The notes beneath the pieces are model-generated. The model was not told where the DNA came from. It made no database searches and worked only from the letters and a program-made list of their open reading frames with translations. DNA of 64,000 bases, taken from positions 1-64,000 of the forward strand of contig NZ_JAGGQP010000023.1 in the NCBI RefSeq assembly GCF_018613235.1, in the 5' to 3' direction. Shown piece by piece: positions 19,672 through 30,642 of this stretch. A program made the position numbers and the translations under genes. The stretch comes from Bacillus sp. ISL-41 (GTDB lineage Bacteria > Bacillota > Bacilli > Bacillales > Cytobacillaceae). Every line of letters starts with the position of its first letter. Position 1 is the stretch's first letter.

Positions 19672-19998
19672 ATGGGTCATGATATTTACGGCTTAAATAA
19701 AGCAAGGGAAGAAATTGCTTATGCGCGCTTTAGCATGGGGAATCATAATGCACTCCTGCTGTATCGTTTCCTTGATGCCTACCAGTTCTATGCCGGAGTC
19801 AGTGGGTCAGGTAAGAGTTCGGTCTTTTCGCTGCAACAAGTCGAAAAAGCTATGAAGGGCTATAAAAAATTCTTTAAAACTGCTGCACCGTCGGAAAGTG
19901 ATTGTACATCCTGGGATCAAAAGCAAATCTTCCTCTTTATCAAAAGCTGTTTGGAAACGGCACAGAAAGAAAAAAGTGTAGAAGTGTATTTTGGCTAG
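19672..19998 (+). CDS. Small uncharacterised soluble protein
   Basis: 108 aa, preceded by a strong GAAGGAGG site. It starts MGHDIYGLNKAREEIAYARF and has a central YAGVSGSGKSSVFSL segment. The GxSGSGKS string resembles a P-loop, but the protein is too short and lacks Walker B, and I recall related small proteins with GVSGxG here, so nucleotide binding is not claimed. No signal peptide or membrane segment. It sits between two hydrogen-peroxide-removing enzymes with its own upstream gap, so a shared oxidative-stress role is only a guess. Function unknown. Confidence 0.75.
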   Translation: MGHDIYGLNKAREEIAYARFSMGNHNALLLYRFLDAYQFYAGVSGSGKSSVFSLQQVEKAMKGYKKFFKTAAPSESDCTSWDQKQIFLFIKSCLETAQKEKSVEVYFG

Positions 19999-20119
19999 CA
20001 GTCATTCATCGGAATCCAACCTTAGTTCCCCAATATTCCATCCTCTTTTGCCTTCAAACATAAAAGATTCCAATTATAAATACTAAATTCCTTGTCTCTT
20101 TCATAGTTATTAATGTTGA

Positions 20120-22378
<2,259 letters not shown>

Positions 22379-22404
22379 TAAATAGACTAGGAGATAGCAG
22401 ATTG

Positions 22405-22439
22405 AAAGCCTTATCCTTTTGGTGGATAAGGCTTTTTTG
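22405..22439 (+). terminator. Terminator of katG
   Basis: AAAGCCTTATCC/GGATAAGGCTTT stem followed by T run. Between here and 22619 I see nothing recognisable. Confidence 0.85.
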
Positions 22440-22619
22440 TACGTAAAAAATTTAGTTCATTGAGGGTCAATAATTTGTATTAATAATAAAGATTTTCACT
22501 CAGTCCTTTTTTCACCTTGGTAATAATTGTAGAATGATAATAGGGAGAATCCTTGTATGAACTGAACTTGCACAACATAGTAATCTAGTAAAATACTTAC
22601 ATCTTATATATTTCTAAAA

Positions 22620-22754
22620 GACCGCCAAGATTTGCATACAATGCATCGACGGATTTTTGAAGCAATTAAAAATCGACAGCCAGACGAGCCGCGCCAGGCT
22701 ATGCTTGAGCATTTACAGAATGTTCAGGACCGGCTATTCAAGTACATTGAGTAA
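22620..22754 (+). pseudogene. Remnant of a FadR/GntR-family (FCD) regulator, probably lutR
   Basis: An in-frame stretch of about 44 codons ending in TAA. It reads like the last helices of an FCD-domain regulator: HRRIFEAIKNRQPDE, then RQAMLEHLQNVQDRLF and KYIE. No N-terminal part, winged-helix domain or start/RBS is found upstream. It stands directly before lutA in the same direction, and LutR of this family represses lutABC in Bacillus. Best read as the 3' scar of a deleted lutR-like gene. Confidence 0.65.
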
Positions 22755-22796
22755 TTAGCGCAGTCGTCGGCTGACTTTTACCAGAGGTGGACAAAT

Positions 22797-23513
22797 ATGA
22801 AAGTATCCTTATTTAGTACGTGTCTGAGCGATATTCTTTTTGCGGATGTAGCGAAAAATACGCTTGAGCTTCTTGAGAGAGTTGGATGTGAAGTCGATTA
22901 CCCGATGGAGCAGACATGCTGCGGCCAGCCTGCCTACAACAGCGGGTATCTGGAAGAGGCGAAAGCTGCGATGAGGCAAATGATGAAGGCTTTTCGTCAT
23001 TCAGAATATGTTGTTGGGCCATCAGGCTCCTGTGTGAGCATGCTGAAGGAATATCCGCATATCTTTGCCGGAGACCCTCAGTGGGAGGAAGAAGCGAAAG
23101 TCTTTGGTGCTAAATGCTATGAAATTACCGAGTTCCTTGTGGATGTAATGGGCATTACCGATTTGGGCTCGACTTTTAAAGGAAGAGTGACCTTCCATTC
23201 CTCCTGCCATATGAAACGCCTGCTTGGGGTAAAAGAACAGCCGAAAATCTTGCTGCGCAATGTGAAGGGGGTTGAACTGGTCGATTTGCCATGGGAAGAG
23301 GACTGTTGCGGCTTCGGCGGAACGTTTGCCGTGAAAAACCCGGTGATCTCGCAGGAGATGGTGAGTGAAAAATCCCGGCATGTATCAGAGACTCAAGCGG
23401 AATATTTGGTTGGCGCCGATATGGGCTGCTTGATGAATATTGGCGGACGCATGGAGCGTGAAGGCAAAAAAGTAAAGATCATTCACATCACGGAGATTTT
23501 AAATACTCACTAA
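22797..23513 (+). CDS. lutA: Lactate utilization protein LutA, (Fe-S)-binding oxidoreductase subunit
   Basis: 238 aa with two CCG domains: CCGQPAYNSGY near residue 40 and CCGFGGTFAVKNP near residue 165, each binding iron-sulfur centres as in heterodisulfide-reductase and glycolate-oxidase subunits. LutABC together oxidise L-lactate to pyruvate at the membrane. AGAGGTGG lies 6 nt before the ATG. It is the first gene of an intact lutABC operon, with 18 bp to lutB. Confidence 0.94.
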   Translation: MKVSLFSTCLSDILFADVAKNTLELLERVGCEVDYPMEQTCCGQPAYNSGYLEEAKAAMRQMMKAFRHSEYVVGPSGSCVSMLKEYPHIFAGDPQWEEEAKVFGAKCYEITEFLVDVMGITDLGSTFKGRVTFHSSCHMKRLLGVKEQPKILLRNVKGVELVDLPWEEDCCGFGGTFAVKNPVISQEMVSEKSRHVSETQAEYLVGADMGCLMNIGGRMEREGKKVKIIHITEILNTH

Positions 23514-23531
23514 GGAATGGAGGGAAAAGAG

Positions 23532-24959
23532 ATGAGTATCAAAATTGGTGAGGTTCCTTATAAAGAGAGAATCCAAAAAGGGATTAAGGATGATTTTATG
23601 CGGCAGGCTGTTTCCTCCGCGCAGGGAAGATTCCGGACTGGACGGATCACGCAGGCTGAGGAACTTGGAAACTGGGAGGACTGGCGCAATCTGGGGGAGG
23701 AAATCCGTACCCATACGCTGGAAAACCTCGATTACTATCTGCAGAAACTGAGTGAGCAAGTATCGAGACGCGGCGGACATGTATTTTTTGCTGAGACAGC
23801 GGAAGAAGCCAATCAGTATGTGAAAAGCATTATCCAAAAGAAACAGGCGAAAAAAGTCGTTAAAGCGAAATCGATGGTCACCGAGGAAATCGGCTTAAAT
23901 AAGGCGCTTGAGGAAGTTGGGGCTGAAGTGGTTGAATCCGATCTTGGCGAATGGATTCTGCAATTGGACGAAGATCCGCCATCCCATATCGTGACTCCTG
24001 CGCTGCACAAAAATAAACAGCAAATCCGTGAGACTTTTGCGAAGAAAAAAGGCTATACCGGTTCTGATACGCCCGAAGAACTGGCCGCCTTCGCCCGTGA
24101 GCAGCTGCGTCAGGACTTTTTATCGGCCGATGTCGGCGTGACAGGCTGTAACTTTGCGATTGCGGAGTCAGGATCGATCACTCTGGTCACAAATGAGGGC
24201 AACGCCGAAATGGTGACAGCTCTTCCGGATACCGTAATTACGGTAATGGGCATGGAGCGAATTGTGCCGACATGGGAGGAAATGGAGGTCCTTGTCAGCT
24301 TATTGACGCGCGCGGCGGTTGGCCAGAAACTGACGAGCTATATTACCGCGCTTACTGGGGCACGTCTTGATGAAGAGGTTGATGGTCCAGAGGAATTCCA
24401 TTTGGTTGTTGTCGATAATGGCCGCTCTAAGATACTCGGAACTGAGTTCCAATCCGCCTTGCATTGCATTCGTTGTGCAGCCTGCATCAATGCCTGTCCG
24501 GTTTACCGCCATATCGGCGGACATGCGTATAACTCGATTTATCCAGGCCCAATCGGTGCAGTCATCACTCCGTTGCTGGAAGGTTATGACGATCATAAAG
24601 AGCTTCCGTATGCATCAACCTTGTGCGCGGCCTGTACCGAAGCCTGTCCTGTTAAAATTCCATTGCATGAGCATCTGATCCGCCACCGCCAGATCATTGT
24701 TGAAAAAGAGGGGAAAGCTCCAACAGCAGAGAAGTTGATGATGAAGGGTTTTGCCGCATGGGCTTCTAACCCGTCGATCTATAATATGAGTGCGAAAATG
24801 GCCAAACCAGCTCTTGGGCCATGGATAAAAGACGGAATGATTGAAAATGGACCGGGACCATTGAAAGCTTGGACAGAAGTACGAGATTTTTACGCGCCAC
24901 AGGGACAATCGTTCCGTTCGTGGTTCAAGCAAAGACAGAAGGACGGTGAATCCAAATGA
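23532..24959 (+). CDS. lutB: Lactate utilization iron-sulfur protein LutB
   Basis: 475 aa. An N-terminal LUD domain (residues ~60-290, including [19 protein letters not shown]) is followed by two 4Fe-4S motifs, [15 protein letters not shown] and [13 protein letters not shown]. It passes electrons from lactate oxidation together with LutA and LutC. ATG 23532 follows GGAGGGA; the in-frame ATG at 23517 has no site before it. It overlaps lutC by ATGA. Confidence 0.95.
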   Translation: MSIKIGEVPYKERIQKGIKDDFMRQAVSSAQGRFRTGRITQAEELGNWEDWRNLGEEIRTHTLENLDYYLQKLSEQVSRRGGHVFFAETAEEANQYVKSIIQKKQAKKVVKAKSMVTEEIGLNKALEEVGAEVVESDLGEWILQLDEDPPSHIVTPALHKNKQQIRETFAKKKGYTGSDTPEELAAFAREQLRQDFLSADVGVTGCNFAIAESGSITLVTNEGNAEMVTALPDTVITVMGMERIVPTWEEMEVLVSLLTRAAVGQKLTSYITALTGARLDEEVDGPEEFHLVVVDNGRSKILGTEFQSALHCIRCAACINACPVYRHIGGHAYNSIYPGPIGAVITPLLEGYDDHKELPYASTLCAACTEACPVKIPLHEHLIRHRQIIVEKEGKAPTAEKLMMKGFAAWASNPSIYNMSAKMAKPALGPWIKDGMIENGPGPLKAWTEVRDFYAPQGQSFRSWFKQRQKDGESK

Positions 24960-25657
24960 GCATCCAAAATCGAGAAGCCTTTTTAGATAAGCTGGCGTCC
25001 AGGCTTGGTCGGGAGCGGCGGACAGAAGGAGTAGAGCGGCCGCAATGGAGCGTCACTCCGCAGGATGAAGTGTTCAAAGGCATGAGCCAGGACGAATTGG
25101 TCGAAGTGCTCGAAAAACATTGCAAGGTCATCCACACTACTTTTAAACGGACCGACCGTGCCGGGCTGACCAAGGTGCTGAACGAAACGCTTCAGGCCTA
25201 TGAAGGCAAGGCGATTGTTACTTCTAAAGACGCGCGTCATCAGGAGTATGGAATCACGAAGCTTTTTGAAGAACAGGGCGACCAGCTGGATGTTCATGTG
25301 TGGGATGCCTCGCTTGGCAAGGAAAATCAAAAGATCGCGGAACAAGCGGATGTAGGACTTGTGTTCAGTGACATCACGCTTGCCGAGTCAGGCACCGTGA
25401 CATTGTTCAATACCAAAGACAATGGCCGTTCGATCAGTCTGCTGCCGCGGACGTTCATTGCCATCATCCCGAAAAGCACCCTCGTGCCCCGGATGACCCA
25501 GGCAGCCAGACATATCCATCAAGCCCAGGCCGGAGGCGAGGACGTCCCATCCTACGTCAGCTTCATCACCGGTCCCAGCAACAGCGCCGACATTGAAATG
25601 AACCTGATCGTCGGTGTGCATGGGCCAGTCAAAGCCACTTATATAGTGGTAGATTAA
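24956..25657 (+). CDS. lutC: Lactate utilization protein LutC
   Basis: 233 aa, a single LUD domain with [14 protein letters not shown] and a C-terminal [19 protein letters not shown] segment typical of LutC. Third subunit of the L-lactate oxidising complex. Its ATG overlaps the lutB stop (ATGA), implying coupled translation. A lactate permease is not seen in the window. Confidence 0.94.
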   Translation: MSIQNREAFLDKLASRLGRERRTEGVERPQWSVTPQDEVFKGMSQDELVEVLEKHCKVIHTTFKRTDRAGLTKVLNETLQAYEGKAIVTSKDARHQEYGITKLFEEQGDQLDVHVWDASLGKENQKIAEQADVGLVFSDITLAESGTVTLFNTKDNGRSISLLPRTFIAIIPKSTLVPRMTQAARHIHQAQAGGEDVPSYVSFITGPSNSADIEMNLIVGVHGPVKATYIVVD

Positions 25658-25699
25658 GCGGCGGATGGATAATCGATGAAACCAAATAGCAATCTTGCG

Positions 25700-25735
25700 A
25701 AAAGCGCATCTTAATGGAGGTGCGCTTTTGCCAGT
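25700..25735 (+). terminator. Possible terminator of lutABC
   Basis: AAAAGCGCA/TGCGCTTTT stem; the T tract is within the stem, so it is weak. The gap to 25945 shows no other feature. Confidence 0.5.
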
Positions 25736-25945
25736 CTATGGCTTTGAAATATCGTTTTAAATCGTTATAGTAGTTACAGAGAACAGGCTGCAATTTTCAT
25801 AAGAAGCAGGTTCTGTCTCATTTTTTGAAGCAGGGATTTTCAAATGTAATTGGTTTGAGCACCAGGATGAATAATTCAAGCCCAAGGGGTAGCGGGAAAA
25901 GTATAAGAAATGCTGCGGTTAATAGGTGAAGGAAGGTCCTACAGA

Positions 25946-26506
25946 ATGAAAACTGAAAAAGAAAAGATGATGGCCGGGGAGATGTACAACCCTGCTGACC
26001 CAGTATTGGTTAAAGAGCGTGAGGAAGCCAGGCGAAAAGTGAGAATCTATAATTCAACCTTAGAAACGGAAGGAGAAAAGCGGACAAAGTTATTAAAAGA
26101 GTTGCTCGGTTCTACTGGAGAAACAGTCGTGATGGAGCCGAATATACGGTTCGATTATGGCTATAACACCCATGTCGGCGAGAACTTCTTTGCCAATTTT
26201 GACTGCACGATCCTTGATGTTTGTGAAGTCCGCTTTGGCGACAATTGCATGCTCGCACCGGGCGTTCAAATCTATGCCGCAACTCATCCGATACATCCAG
26301 ATGAACGGAATTCAGGCAGGGAATACGCAAAGCCTATCACGTTTGGAAACAATGTCTGGATTGGCGGAAGTGCCATCATAAACCCGGGAGTCACGGTGGG
26401 CAACAATGTCGTCATTGCAGCAGGAGCAGTCGTGACAAAGGATGTGCCAGACAATGTTGTGGTTGGCGGCAATCCGGCCAGAGTGATTAAACAGATTGAA
26501 CTATAA
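25946..26506 (+). CDS. Maltose/galactoside O-acetyltransferase (Maa-like)
   Basis: A 186-aa hexapeptide-repeat acetyltransferase. The N-terminal maltose-acetyltransferase helical region ([21 protein letters not shown]) precedes the beta helix. The catalytic histidine is in [12 protein letters not shown], and the end has [27 protein letters not shown]. It acetylates a sugar hydroxyl from acetyl-CoA in the cytoplasm. ATG 25946 has GAAGGAAGG upstream; a longer in-frame ORF from 25910 would swallow it. Confidence 0.88.
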   Translation: MKTEKEKMMAGEMYNPADPVLVKEREEARRKVRIYNSTLETEGEKRTKLLKELLGSTGETVVMEPNIRFDYGYNTHVGENFFANFDCTILDVCEVRFGDNCMLAPGVQIYAATHPIHPDERNSGREYAKPITFGNNVWIGGSAIINPGVTVGNNVVIAAGAVVTKDVPDNVVVGGNPARVIKQIEL

Positions 26507-26624
26507 TTATCGCGATTCCGATATTGGTATGTTAGGAGAGGCTCGTCCTTCGGATGAAAATTCGGCGAAGAACGAATATATGCCTGTACATGATCCACTA
26601 GGACTGTGATTGGAGGAAACGTTT

Positions 26625-27734
26625 ATGAAGGAACCGGTCGTCATTATTGGGGCTGGCTTATCTGGGCTTCATGCTGCCGCTTTGCTGCAAGAAAAAGGAA
26701 TAGGCTGCAGGGTGCTGGAGGCGCGGAACCGAGTTGGGGGCAGGGTTTTGAGTATGTCGGTCAAAGCCAGGCCGGAGATTGGCAGGTTTGATTTAGGCCC
26801 GACCTGGTTCTGGCCGAATCACGAGCCTGTTATCACCAAGTTGGTGAAAGAACTCGGATTGCCCACCATTGAACAGCATACTGCAGGAGCAATCCTTTTT
26901 GAGCAATCGCAAACTGGCCCGGTACAGCGGCATGTATTGCCAGAGGGCGCAGTTGAAAGGTCGGTGCGGCTGGAAGGAGGGATCCAGGCCCTGATTGATG
27001 CTGTCGCATCCTCACTTCCGCCGGAGACAATCGAACTGGATACACGGGTCAACGCAATCCGATTAGATGAAGCTGGTGAAGTCACCATAGAAGCAGAGAA
27101 ATCTGATGGAGAAAAGAAAAGCATCCGTGCAGCAGCTGTGATCCTGGCGATGCCGCCTCGAATCGTGGCCGAAAGGATTGCTTTCTCTCCGCCACTCCCT
27201 GATGGACTTATGGCCAGCCTGAAAGACAAGCCGACATGGATGGCGGGACAGGCCAAGGTAGTAGCGGTATATGATCGGCCTTTCTGGAGGGAGGACGGTC
27301 TATCCGGCCAGGTCACCAGCTGGTCCGGCCCCTTGCAGGAAATTCATGATGCTTCGTCTGATAACGGTTATGGCGCACTCTTTGGATTTTTCGGGCTTCC
27401 GGCAAAAATGAGAGAAGAACTTGGGGAGGAACATATATTGAGACTTGTCATCGACCAATTGACGAGGCTCTTTGGACCGACGGCCGGAAAGCCAATTGAA
27501 CTTCTTTACAAGGATTGGGCTATCGATCCTGAAACTGCTGTGGAGGAAGATGCACAGCCTCTAACGAGTTTCCCGGACTATGGTCCGCCAGTAAACAAGG
27601 AATCATGTGGAACGAAGATAATCTTTGCCGGGACTGAAACTTCTTCTGGATACGGCGGTCATCTAGAGGGAGCTCTCCGATCAGCAGAAGTTGCTGTTTT
27701 TGAAGTCATGAAAATTAAAAAGGGTCATTCCTGA
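26625..27734 (+). CDS. Flavin-dependent amine oxidase
   Basis: An FAD amine oxidoreductase, 369 aa. The dinucleotide fold VIIGAGLSGLHAAALL and the RNRVGGRV motif begin it; LDLGPTW-like and the C-terminal FAD loop (AGTETSSGYGGHLEGALRSAE) close it. These oxidise amines to imines with oxygen as acceptor. It is shorter than the typical ~450-aa family members. GGAGG lies before ATG 26625. Substrate not predictable. Confidence 0.85.
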   Translation: MKEPVVIIGAGLSGLHAAALLQEKGIGCRVLEARNRVGGRVLSMSVKARPEIGRFDLGPTWFWPNHEPVITKLVKELGLPTIEQHTAGAILFEQSQTGPVQRHVLPEGAVERSVRLEGGIQALIDAVASSLPPETIELDTRVNAIRLDEAGEVTIEAEKSDGEKKSIRAAAVILAMPPRIVAERIAFSPPLPDGLMASLKDKPTWMAGQAKVVAVYDRPFWREDGLSGQVTSWSGPLQEIHDASSDNGYGALFGFFGLPAKMREELGEEHILRLVIDQLTRLFGPTAGKPIELLYKDWAIDPETAVEEDAQPLTSFPDYGPPVNKESCGTKIIFAGTETSSGYGGHLEGALRSAEVAVFEVMKIKKGHS

Positions 27735-27818
27735 TAGAGTTACTGAATTACACCCTAACTCTTCATATAGACAAAAATGGATCCAGTTAGACATGTTCTT
27801 AAATAGAGAACCTTCATA

Positions 27819-28030
27819 AACGGACCCTTATGCGACGTTATTGTTGCTCATAAGGGTGCATTTAGGAGGTAAACGGACCCTTATGCGGCGTTATTGTTGC
27901 TCATAAGGGTGCATTTAGGAGGTAAACGGACCCTTATCCGGCGCTATTGTTGCTCATAAGGGTGCATTTAGGTGTTAAACAGAGTCTTATGCGTCGATAT
28001 AAGTCTTCATAAGGGTACATTTGAGAGGTA
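27819..28030. repeat. Tandem array, ~4 units of 53 bp, each with a hairpin
   Basis: Three near-identical units and one diverged unit. Each contains the arms ACCCTTATG and CATAAGGGT separated by about 16 nt. It lies between the amine oxidase and EAL genes. There are no unique spacers, so it is not a CRISPR. Compare the arrays at 50963 and 63175. Confidence 0.9.
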
Positions 28031-28180
28031 ACCGGCCTTTTTACCGTGTTCCGGCACATATTATCGACTAAACTGATTTGAATAATCATGTCTTTTAGGA
28101 TAAATCCGCACAATTAATAGTTCATATTACCTAATAATGATATAGTAATAGCTAACTAACTTGAGAGGAAGCTGTAATCA

Positions 28181-29167
28181 ATGAGTTGTAATGCGTGCGT
28201 GGTCGGGGATGTGCAATTTGAGATCAGGGTCGAAGGGGAGTGGAACTTATCCATTTATCCTGAAGTGGTTCGTCATATGGAGCGTAACGGTGAATTAATC
28301 CGGGCGGAGGGTGATTCACTGTTTGTAAAAGAACCGGGAATGAGAGATTTCCTTGATTTTTGCCATGATCACATGGAGCCGGATACAATCTTTTTTCGGC
28401 TTGATAGAGGAAACTGGCGGCCGTTTGAGGAGGCAAAAGAAACCCTCGAGAGCGAGTGGATTGATGGGGTTATCCGAAAAGAGCTTGTTACTTGTCATGC
28501 CCAGCCGATTGTTGATACAAAAGGAGAAATATACGCTCATGAGATGCTCGCCCGGTTTTACCGTGAAGATGGTTCGGTGATTTATCCAGGTGAAATCTTC
28601 GGTGCTGCCAGGAAGCGTGACCGGTTATATGCGCTTGATCGGATTTGCCGGATGGCCGCAGTCAGGGCAGCTTCCTATACGGACAGGAAGGCATTCATCA
28701 ATTTTATTCCGACGTCCATCTATTCTCCGGAGTTCTGTTTGAAGTCGACAACGAATCTGGCTGATCGATTGGGCGTCGATCCCGGCAGATTGGTGTTTGA
28801 GGTGGTCGAAACAGAGAATGTGGAGGACACGGATCATCTGAAAAGAATTCTTTCTTTTTACAAAGAAAAGGGGTTTCGCTATGCGCTTGATGATGTCGGG
28901 GAAGGGTATAGCACCTTGGAGCTCCTTTCCGATTTGCAGCCGCATTACATGAAATTGGATATGAAGTATGTCCAGGGAGTTGCCGCCGATCCTAAAAAAC
29001 AGCAGACTGCTTCCGCGTTTTTAGCCGAAGCCAAGAAGCTGGGGTCTGTTCCGCTTGCAGAGGGAATTGAGGATGAGGAAGATTTTGAGTGGCTAAAGGC
29101 GAATGGATATCAGCTGTTTCAGGGGTACTTGTTTGGGAAGCCGGCTCCGATTGAACAATTAGTTTGA
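28181..29167 (+). CDS. EAL-domain cyclic di-GMP phosphodiesterase
   Basis: 328 aa. A region of about 95 residues of unknown fold precedes an EAL domain (~100-325). The signature glutamate is in YAHEMLARF, so the motif reads EML. Metal and catalytic residues look complete: FINFIPTSIY (Asn), FEVVETENV (Glu), DDVGEGYS (Asp-Asp), YMKLD (Lys), EGIEDEED (Glu) and FQGYLFGKP (Gln). An active cytosolic phosphodiesterase is therefore likely. No GGDEF, PAS or membrane segment. GAGAGGAAG precedes the ATG. Monocistronic. Confidence 0.9.
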   Translation: MSCNACVVGDVQFEIRVEGEWNLSIYPEVVRHMERNGELIRAEGDSLFVKEPGMRDFLDFCHDHMEPDTIFFRLDRGNWRPFEEAKETLESEWIDGVIRKELVTCHAQPIVDTKGEIYAHEMLARFYREDGSVIYPGEIFGAARKRDRLYALDRICRMAAVRAASYTDRKAFINFIPTSIYSPEFCLKSTTNLADRLGVDPGRLVFEVVETENVEDTDHLKRILSFYKEKGFRYALDDVGEGYSTLELLSDLQPHYMKLDMKYVQGVAADPKKQQTASAFLAEAKKLGSVPLAEGIEDEEDFEWLKANGYQLFQGYLFGKPAPIEQLV

Positions 29168-29170
29168 AGT

Positions 29171-29203
29171 AAAAAAGAAACCGTCCGTCACGGTTTCTTT
29201 TTT
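29171..29203. terminator. Bidirectional terminator
   Basis: AAGAAACCG/CGGTTTCTT stem with A tract before and T tract after, shared by the convergent EAL gene and small 29205 gene. Confidence 0.85.
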
Positions 29204-29204
29204 G

Positions 29205-29387
29205 CTATATATTATTGGCCCAATTCGGGGAACATCTTGCTTCCCAAGCCTCTTTCATTTCTTTTATGGCTGCTGTCAGGAGCTCAATGTCCTTTAGAAT
29301 TTGTTGTCTGATGACTAAGTCAGCACTTGATCGATACTCGTTTTTCAGTTGAATAAGTTCTCTTTGTAATAGAAAAAGCGTCAGCAT
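29205..29387 (-). CDS. Small helical protein of unknown function
   Basis: 60 aa, predicted wholly alpha-helical with heptad-like spacing (LLQRELIQLKNEYRSS and LKDIELLTAAIKEM), ending WEARCSPNWANNI. ATG 29387 has AAAGGGGAG 6 nt upstream; the ATG six bases earlier abuts that site. A good RBS and its own terminator support a real gene. It is not a Spo0E-type phosphatase as far as I can see. Confidence 0.6.
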   Translation of the reverse strand: MLTLFLLQRELIQLKNEYRSSADLVIRQQILKDIELLTAAIKEMKEAWEARCSPNWANNI

Positions 29388-29516
29388 CTTCATCTCCCCT
29401 TTGATGAAAAGAACTATCTTTCTCTTTGTATAGTACTAAATACCCAAATTGGCGATTTTGAAACATGAAATCGGATATTTATTCCAGTGACTAATTTAAG
29501 TTATTGGCGAAAAACA

Positions 29517-29640
29517 AAATATATCGATCACATTTTGAGATATATTAGCGGATTTTTAATTATATCGACCACTTTTGAGAATATATCGACCGCTTTTCGT
29601 AATTTATCGACCACGTTTGGAAATATGCTGATCTGATACT
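29517..29640. repeat. Degenerate ~21-bp tandem repeat
   Basis: About five diverged units built on ATATCGACCACTTTTGAGA. AT-rich and intergenic, upstream of the cobalamin riboswitch. No hairpin is evident. Confidence 0.65.
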
Positions 29641-29813
29641 GTGTTGGATGGGGGAAGCCAACCAATTCTGGGTCATGATATCGGGAAGTCCCTAAGATAA
29701 ATCACAAAGTGAAAAATAGTTGAAAAAGCGAGGAAGATGATTTACTATCAATTCATAACACGATATATTGTGTTAACGAATGGTTTCTATAACTAAATAT
29801 TGAAATTACCGAT

Positions 29814-29974
29814 AAGTATGGTGTCTGAACAAGACTTAATAGGGAATCTGGTGAGAATCCAGAACTGTTCCCGCAACTGTAAGTGCTGACGAAATAAGGA
29901 TGAACCACTGTCTAAAAAATAGATGGGAAGGCCTTAAATTAGAGTGAAGCACAAGTCAGGAGACCTGCCATATT
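29814..29974 (+). ncRNA. Cobalamin (B12) riboswitch
   Basis: It contains the B12-box core GCAACTGTAAGTGCTGACGA-type sequence, the conserved GGTGAGAATCCAGAAC and CTGTTCCC, and the distal AAGTCAGGAGACCTGCC. GTATGG at the 5' end pairs with CCATAT at the 3' end to close P1. An intrinsic terminator with a UUCG loop follows at 30083, between the aptamer and the first gene, giving a transcription-attenuation unit. It should turn off the thioesterase and ribonucleotide reductase genes when cobalamin is plentiful. Confidence 0.95.
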
Positions 29975-30082
29975 TATTCGTGTTATCTTCTTCGGGAATA
30001 GGGAAGGTATACGGGGATAAATTGACAGACTCATGCTGTTTTTTGCCGCTTCATATGAGTTGTTAATACATCAACGTTACTT

Positions 30083-30112
30083 AAACCCATCTTTCGAGAT
30101 GGGTTTTTCTCA
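30083..30112 (+). terminator. Riboswitch expression-platform terminator
   Basis: AAACCCATCT, loop TTCG, AGATGGGTTT, then T-rich DNA. It is placed about 110 nt after the aptamer and 30 nt before the first gene. Confidence 0.85.
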
Positions 30113-30144
30113 TTTTTCAGGGAGGTTTCAGAGAGGAGTCAGGA

Positions 30145-30642
30145 ATGGAAGGATTATCAGCAAATGTGTCAAGGACATTCCAGAACAGGCTGGTTTTGCC
30201 GCCGGATACAAACCATCTTGGAACGATTTTTGGCGGAACGGTATTGTCCTATATTGATGAAATTGCCGCTATCGCAGCTATGAAACACAGCAGGAGGGCG
30301 GTCGTCACTGCCTCGATTGACTCGGTTAATTTTCTGTCTTCCGCTGTAGTGGGCGATATTTTAACACTTGAAGCAGTCGTCATTTCAACAGGCAGAACGT
30401 CCATGGAAGTGTTCGTGAAAGTGGAAAGTGAAAACCTGAAAGCTTGCAGGAAAACGTTAACCACCACCTCGATTCTTACCATGGTTGCAAAGGACGACAA
30501 TGGTGCACCCGTTCCGGTGGAGAAGGTCATTCCCGAGAATGACTTTGAATGGGAACTCTTTAAGACTGCCGATATAAGAAGGAAGCACAGGCTGGAAATG
30601 AGAAGAAGTAAGCAAGCAGGAGGAATCATTGATGAGCATTGA
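30145..30642 (+). CDS. Acyl-CoA thioesterase (hotdog fold, YciA/YkhA type)
   Basis: 165 aa. A single hotdog domain with the family motif NHLGTIFGGTVLSYIDEIAA and the strand ASIDSVNFLSSAVVGDILTL. It should hydrolyse acyl-CoA to free acid and CoA in the cytosol. GAGGAG lies 6 nt before the ATG. It is the first gene after the B12 riboswitch and overlaps the reductase gene by 11 bp. This link of a thioesterase with ribonucleotide reductase is unexpected and has no obvious biochemical explanation. Confidence 0.9.
   Translation: MEGLSANVSRTFQNRLVLPPDTNHLGTIFGGTVLSYIDEIAAIAAMKHSRRAVVTASIDSVNFLSSAVVGDILTLEAVVISTGRTSMEVFVKVESENLKACRKTLTTTSILTMVAKDDNGAPVPVEKVIPENDFEWELFKTADIRRKHRLEMRRSKQAGGIIDEH

Noticed and set aside
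19800-19835. P-loop NTPase motif (GVSGSGKSS) in the 108-aa protein
   Set aside because: The protein is too small, lacks a Walker B strand, and similar small proteins appear to have GVSGxG without the lysine.
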